A stretch of DNA of 43,009 nucleotides, taken from positions 1 to 43,009 of the forward strand of contig JAOACB010000019.1 of NCBI GenBank assembly GCA_026418055.1. The letters run 5' to 3'. The DNA is from Fimbriimonadales bacterium (GTDB taxonomy: Bacteria > Armatimonadota > Fimbriimonadia > Fimbriimonadales > Fimbriimonadaceae). The notes below the pieces were generated by a model. It did not search any database. It was not told the DNA's origin and saw only the letters and a list, made by a program, of their open reading frames with translations. The position numbers and the translations under genes were made by a program. Of the stretch, positions 39,157-43,009 are shown one piece after another (the first letter of the stretch is position 1; every line of letters starts with the position of its first letter).

Positions 39157-39188
39157 GACGGGCCTCGGCCGCATGGCCGAGGCCCGTC
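39157..39188. terminator. 14-bp bidirectional terminator between convergent genes
   Basis: Bases 39157-39170 pair perfectly with 39175-39188 around loop GCAT. It lies between the rplK stop (39135) and the stop of the convergent gene (39196), so it can serve both strands. Confidence 0.75.
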
Positions 39189-39195
39189 GCGCCAT

Positions 39196-40413
39196 TCAGC
39201 GCCGGATCGGACGGATCAGTTCGGACAGCGGCCTGCGCGGCGCGCCGGCCGGCGGCTGGAAGTCGCGCATCGTGGGTCGGGCGCCGCCATAGCGGTAGGT
39301 GCGCTGCGAGCGGTTCAGCACCCGCCCGGCCGAGTCCACGTTCGCGGCCCCCATGCTGTCCAGCAGACCGTCGGGTCGAACGCCGAACACCAGCCTCAGC
39401 TCGGGCGTGACCACCTCGATCAGCTGCACGGCGCTCGGTCCCTTGCCCTCCGTGCCAGCCCAACGGGCCAGGCCCTCCGGCGGCAGCAGCAGGCGCATCG
39501 GGTTGCGCCCTCGCGCCAGCTCGCGCAGCACCGGCTCCAGCTGAACCCCCACGCGGTCCAGCCAAAGAGCGGCCGTGCGCGGGTCGGCCGTCGCGAAGTG
39601 CGTCGGGCCGTTGCCGTCGCGCACCCAGAGCGTGGTTCCGTCGTAGCCCACCGTTCGCCGGCCCGAGCGGTAGCGGAACCGCACGCCCTCCTGCAGCACC
39701 TCCACCCTGTCGCGCCCCTGCGACACGTACCGCGTGCTCGGAAGCTTGGCGTAGGCCTGCACCGCCCGCTCCACGATCGCCCTGGCCCGCTCGTCGGCGA
39801 ACCTCGGCAGCGGCAGGTTCGCCGCGCGCGCGACCTGCGAGGGAGGCCCCAGCGCCGACGCTGGCGACCCCGGACGGTAAGCGTACCGGGCGCCCGAGCC
39901 CGGTCCCAGAAGGCCCGACCATCGCACCAGACGCCCGCCGGCGTCCAGCTCCAGGCGCAGCGGCCCCTTCGGCCCGAGGCCCCGCCACTCCGAGGACTCG
40001 TCCCAACGCCGCACGATCCAGCCGAAGCCGATCTCCCCGGCCCTCAGGAGCTGCTCCGCCGCCGATCGGTCGATCACCGCCAGAGCGGCCTCCGGAAGCT
40101 CCGCTCCGATGGCCTCGAACTTCTCGCGCTCGGTCGTCCCCTGCAACGGGAGCTCGGTCTCCGCGGCCTGGCCAGCCAGCTGGCGCCAAGCGGCCGCCGC
40201 CAGGTGGCCGAAGCCCGATTTGCGGCCCTGCGCGTCGACCAGCCAAACGCTCGCGCCAGCGTCCGTCCACGCCACCTCGGCCTTCCGCACCGGACCTCCG
40301 TCCAGCGTAACCTCCACCGTTCCCTCGCCCCGCCGGAACTGCGACGGGAACGCCGCGTCCAGAGCGGGCCTCGGCGAGGCGCACAGCAACCACACGACCG
40401 TCAGCACGCCCAT
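39196..40413 (-). CDS. Exported protein with LolA-like C-terminal half
   Basis: A 405-aa protein with a short signal-like N-terminus (MGVLTVVWLLCASPRPALDA). Its first half (20-200) is beta-rich and unassigned (GTVEVTLDGGPVRKAEVAWT, ASVWLVDAQGRKSG). The second half (about 210-400) begins with the helix DERARAIVERAVQAYAKLPS and continues with strands (RVEVLQEGVRFRYRSGRRTV, TTLWVRDGNGPTHF, LRLVFGVRPDGLLDSM) that recall LolA/LppX-type lipid carriers. It starts 4 nt after the stop of the last ABC permease gene, so it is coupled to that importer. A role in envelope lipid transfer is only suggested by the fold. Confidence 0.55.
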   Translation of the reverse strand: MGVLTVVWLLCASPRPALDAAFPSQFRRGEGTVEVTLDGGPVRKAEVAWTDAGASVWLVDAQGRKSGFGHLAAAAWRQLAGQAAETELPLQGTTEREKFEAIGAELPEAALAVIDRSAAEQLLRAGEIGFGWIVRRWDESSEWRGLGPKGPLRLELDAGGRLVRWSGLLGPGSGARYAYRPGSPASALGPPSQVARAANLPLPRFADERARAIVERAVQAYAKLPSTRYVSQGRDRVEVLQEGVRFRYRSGRRTVGYDGTTLWVRDGNGPTHFATADPRTAALWLDRVGVQLEPVLRELARGRNPMRLLLPPEGLARWAGTEGKGPSAVQLIEVVTPELRLVFGVRPDGLLDSMGAANVDSAGRVLNRSQRTYRYGGARPTMRDFQPPAGAPRRPLSELIRPIRR

Positions 40414-40417
40414 CGCT

Positions 40418-41275
40418 TCACACCTTGCCCAAACCGGCCGGAGCCCGGCTCTTCCCCGCGAAGCCTGCCAGCGCCAGGATCGTCGCCAGGTACGGCAGCG
40501 ACTGCCAGAACTCCACAGGGATCTTGGCTCCCAGTAGGTCCGTGCCCTGCAGCACGAGCTGAAGGGCCTCGGCGAAACCGAAGAACAGGCACGCCAGCGC
40601 CACGGGGATCGGCCGCCAGCCTCCCAGGATCAGCGCCGCGAGCGCGATGAAGCCCCTTCCCGCGGTCATGTTGTCCACGAACCTCCCTGCGTTGGTCACG
40701 ATCATCGCGCCCGCCACGCCGCAGAACACCCCCGTGACGGTTTGGGCCCAGAACCTCACCACGATCGGCTCCACCCCCATCTGCCGCGCCTTGTCGGGGT
40801 CGCTCCCGCTCGCCAGAAGCCGCACGCCGGCCCTCGTGCGCCCCACGGCGTAGGCCAGCGCGAGCGGTAGCAGGAACGCCAGGGCCTGGTAGGCGCCGAG
40901 CGGGAGCCGCGGCATGTCGCCGATGTGCGTGGGGTCGGTGAACCGCTTGTCGAAGAAGTTCGTGGCGCCGAAGGCCAGCGCGTTGAGCGCCATGCCGCTC
41001 ACCACCGCGTCCACCCGGAACCGCTGGGTGAGCAACCAGTGCGTCCAAGCCAGCAGCACCGCCGCCGCGGCTCCGCAGCCCAGCGCCAGCCAGGCGTTGC
41101 GCGTCGCGAACCCGACGAGCGAAGTGGCCGCGCAAGCCGCCAGCATCTTGCCCTCCAGGGCGATGTTCACGATGCCGCCCCGCTCGCTCACGTAGCCGCC
41201 CATGGCCGCTAGGATCAGCGGCGAGGCCAGCGTGACCGTGCCGACCAGCAGCACCCAGAGCATCGAGTCAGTCAC
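40418..41275 (-). CDS. BMP-type ABC importer, second permease
   Basis: A 285-aa inner-membrane permease of the BPD_transp_2 group with about 8-9 helices. Characteristic is AAMGGYVSERGGIVNIALEGKMLAACAATSLVGF, split over 24-57, with the E-R-x-G-x-x-N-I-x-x-E-G motif of nucleoside importers (YufQ/NupQ). Further marks are FRVDAVVSGMALNALAFGATNF and ASGSDPDKARQMGVEPIVVRF (coupling-helix region). It overlaps the first permease by 8 nt. The pair with the ATPase implies uptake of nucleosides or related compounds. The substrate-binding lipoprotein would lie beyond the right edge. Confidence 0.9.
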   Translation of the reverse strand: MTDSMLWVLLVGTVTLASPLILAAMGGYVSERGGIVNIALEGKMLAACAATSLVGFATRNAWLALGCGAAAAVLLAWTHWLLTQRFRVDAVVSGMALNALAFGATNFFDKRFTDPTHIGDMPRLPLGAYQALAFLLPLALAYAVGRTRAGVRLLASGSDPDKARQMGVEPIVVRFWAQTVTGVFCGVAGAMIVTNAGRFVDNMTAGRGFIALAALILGGWRPIPVALACLFFGFAEALQLVLQGTDLLGAKIPVEFWQSLPYLATILALAGFAGKSRAPAGLGKV

Positions 41276-42332
41276 GCGCCGCCTCCCTCCGGTACCGCAC
41301 CACCGCGAACACCACGATCAGCAGACCCAGGATCACGTACGACAGGCCCTTGGGAACGCCCAGGATCTGGATCGACGTCGAGCCCTTCGCCAAGGCACCG
41401 AACGCCAGCGCCGACGGCACGAGCCCGAACGGGCTGGCCCCGGCCAGGATCGCCACACCCAGCGAGTCGAAACCGTAGCCCGGCGAGAAGCCCGCGTAGA
41501 ATCGACCCTCGTAGGCCAGAGCCTGCACCGCGCCCGCCAGCCCGCCGATCGCGCCGCTCGCCACCAGAGCGCCCAGCGTCACGCGCCGGGTGTTCACCCC
41601 GGCGAATCGAGCGGCCTTGGGGTTCGCCCCCGTGGCGCGCAGCTCGAACCCGGCCACGGTGCGCCGCAGCCACCATGCCGTGGCCGCCACCAGCACCAGG
41701 CCCACAACGAGGCCCAGACTGACCCGGAACGGCGGCGAGGCATACAGGTCCGGGATGCGCGTTCCGGCGTCCAGCAGCCGCGTGGTGGGGCTCTGCTGCG
41801 CAGGATCCTTGAGCGGGCCCGCCACCAGAGCGGTGCTGAGATAGTTCGCGACGCCGTTGAGCATGATCGTCGTGATCACCTCGTGGCCGTTGCGGTAGGC
41901 CTTGATCAGCGCGGCGGGAAGGGCCCACAGCGCGCCCGCGGCCACTCCCGCGAGCGTGCCCAGCAGCACCCCCGCCGGGCCGGACATCGCCAGGCAAACC
42001 GCCACCGAGGCCATCGCGCCCACCACCAGCTGCCCCTCGACGCCGATGTTGAACAGGCCCGCGCGCAGCGCCACGAACACCGACAAGCCCGCGATCAGCA
42101 ACGGCGTGGTCTCGCGCAGGGTGCCGGCCCACGCGCCCTTGGAACCGAACGCGCCCACCGCCAGCTCCCGCAGGGCCTCCCGCGGCGGCACCCCAGAAAG
42201 GGCAAAAGCCCCGAGCACGAGCAGCAGCGCCGCCGCGGCCACCGCGGCCACCTGCACCCTGCGGTCCGCAAGAGCGGCCTCGAGCCGCCACGGCCGGTTC
42301 CGCCTGGCGGGGCCCCCCGCGATCGTGCTCAT
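41268..42332 (-). CDS. BMP-type ABC importer, first permease
   Basis: A 354-aa inner-membrane permease (YufP/NupP-like). About 10 helices. The helix pair LLIAGLSVFVALRAGLFNIGVEGQLVVGAMASV has the F-N-I-G-x-E-G-Q motif, and NGHEVITTIMLNGVANYLSTAL and ATGANPKAARFAGVNTRRVTL are the conserved cytoplasmic loops of this importer class. Start ATG at 42332, overlapping the ATPase stop as ATGA. The longer in-frame start at 42794 lies within the ATPase gene and is rejected. It is the middle gene of the ATPase, permease, permease, LolA-like series. Confidence 0.92.
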   Translation of the reverse strand: MSTIAGGPARRNRPWRLEAALADRRVQVAAVAAAALLLVLGAFALSGVPPREALRELAVGAFGSKGAWAGTLRETTPLLIAGLSVFVALRAGLFNIGVEGQLVVGAMASVAVCLAMSGPAGVLLGTLAGVAAGALWALPAALIKAYRNGHEVITTIMLNGVANYLSTALVAGPLKDPAQQSPTTRLLDAGTRIPDLYASPPFRVSLGLVVGLVLVAATAWWLRRTVAGFELRATGANPKAARFAGVNTRRVTLGALVASGAIGGLAGAVQALAYEGRFYAGFSPGYGFDSLGVAILAGASPFGLVPSALAFGALAKGSTSIQILGVPKGLSYVILGLLIVVFAVVRYRREAARD

Positions 42333-42990
42333 GGCGCCGCAGCCCCCACCATCAGCCGACCGATCGCCGCGCGGTCGCGCTCCCGGCCAGGGTCGGGCCG
42401 AAGGATCCGACCGGAGCGCATCGCCACCACGCGGTCGCAGTGCTCCAGCAGTTCGTCGAGGTCGAAGCTCACCACCAGCGCGGCGCCTCCGCCGCGGCAC
42501 AGCTCGCGCAGCGCGCCGTAAACGCGCCGCGTCGCGTCGATGTCCAGGCCGCGCGCAGGCTGGAACGCCAGCACCAAACGAGCACCCAGCTGCAGGGCCC
42601 TGCCTGCGACGAACCTCTGCTGGTTGCCGCCAGAGAGGCTGGACATCGGAAGACGCAGGCCGCCGTGCCGCGTCTCGAACAGCGCGGCGGCCCTCTCCGC
42701 GACCTCTCGCTGCACGCGCCCGTCCAAGCCGATCCCGCGCCGAAGCGGCGGCACGCGCTGCAGACCGAGCGCCGCGTTGTCCAGCAACGGCCACTCGTCC
42801 ACCACTCCCTCCTCGTGGCGGTCCTCGGGAATCAGGCGCAAACCCTCCCGGATGCGCCGGGCCGGGCTCCAGCTCCCCGCGTCCCGGCCGAACAGCCTCA
42901 CGGCGCCCTGCGTCGGCCTGAGCAGACCCAGAACGGCCTGAAACAGCTCGCGCTGTCCGCTTCCGTCCACGCCGGCGATGCCCACCAGCT
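42329..42990 (-). CDS. BMP-type ABC importer ATPase, C-terminal part
   Basis: About 220 residues of the second half of a two-domain sugar/nucleoside ABC ATPase (YufO/RbsA-like). The first visible residues ELVGIAGVDGSGQRELFQAVLG form the degenerate P-loop strand of domain 2. LIPEDRHEEGVVDEWPLLDN is the Q-loop region, and SSLSGGNQQRFVAGRAL is the ABC signature. LVLAFQPARGLDIDAT holds the Q-P-x-R-G-L-D substitute for Walker B seen in this subfamily. Domain 1 is missing because the contig ends. Native sequence stops near 42990, where adapter begins, so residues beyond ELV are not from the organism. Confidence 0.9.
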
Positions 42991-43009
42991 CAGTCTCTTA
43001 TACACATCT
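42991..43009. other. Nextera/Tn5 mosaic-end adapter sequence
   Basis: The last 19 bases read CAGTCTCTTATACACATCT, which differs from the Tn5 mosaic-end adapter CTGTCTCTTATACACATCT only at the second base. This is known library adapter sequence, and its placement at the exact end of the window marks an assembly artefact. Confidence 0.93.

Noticed and set aside
1-43009. CRISPR array, IS element or rRNA operon.
   Set aside because: No regularly spaced repeats, no transposase motif and no rRNA-like sequence were seen anywhere.

Overview
The window reads as one contig end of a GC-rich, diderm, free-living bacterium with dense, mostly short-spaced genes. A FadL-type outer-membrane barrel with a C-terminal Phe, a lipoprotein and two LolA-like proteins imply an outer membrane. 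The gene content (DUF1015, a GH57 branching enzyme, a GH65 phosphorylase, M28/M48/M50 peptidases) and the many promoters that seem to give leaderless mRNAs suggest an Armatimonadota/Fimbriimonadia-like or Deinococcus-like lineage. That placement is inference from style; no rRNA is present to test it.

Layout. 1-5977: 5' part of ispA, DUF1015, an MBL hydrolase, a GH5-like glycosidase, a TPR protein and a lipoprotein. 5981-8511 (minus): GH57 branching enzyme and M48 peptidase. 8640-11221: Na+/solute symporter with a 53-aa partner, then ribE and secG (minus). 11398-16367: exported beta-helix protein, GT4 glycosyltransferase, cinA, and fabD (minus). 16513-22587: MFS transporter and saccharopine-dehydrogenase-like enzyme, M50/CBS protease, then nrnA-truB-DUF2752. 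22615-28107: an M28 peptidase, GH29 fucosidase and M28-PDZ peptidase, then an HEVAH metalloprotease (minus). 28386-31566: Gfo/Idh/MocA oxidoreductase, tRNA-Gly(UCC), a LolA-like protein and an ADP-ribosylglycohydrolase (both minus). 31659-34185 (minus): a compact phage-capsid operon. 34251-39135: FadL-like porin (minus), beta-phosphoglucomutase-like HAD, GH65 phosphorylase, ribosomal protein L11. 39196-end (minus): a BMP-type nucleoside/sugar ABC importer followed by an exported LolA-like protein.

The most interesting region is the capsid operon. It carries, in order, a protease/scaffold protein, a capsid cement protein, a Mu gpT-type major capsid protein and an 89-aa membrane/coiled-coil protein. 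It has its own promoter with a perfect TTGACA box, a dyad placed between -35 and -10, and a hairpin after the last gene. No terminase, portal, tail, integrase or lysis gene is seen on either side; ordinary cellular genes flank it. It may be a domesticated capsid (an encapsulin-like shell) or a well-preserved prophage remnant.

A second window-wide theme is a GGTAnnnT-type -10 element placed 5-10 nt before many start codons. This predicts leaderless transcripts, and it decides the ispA start. The final 19 bases match the Nextera/Tn5 mosaic end at 18 of 19 positions, so they are very probably sequencing adapter rather than genome.
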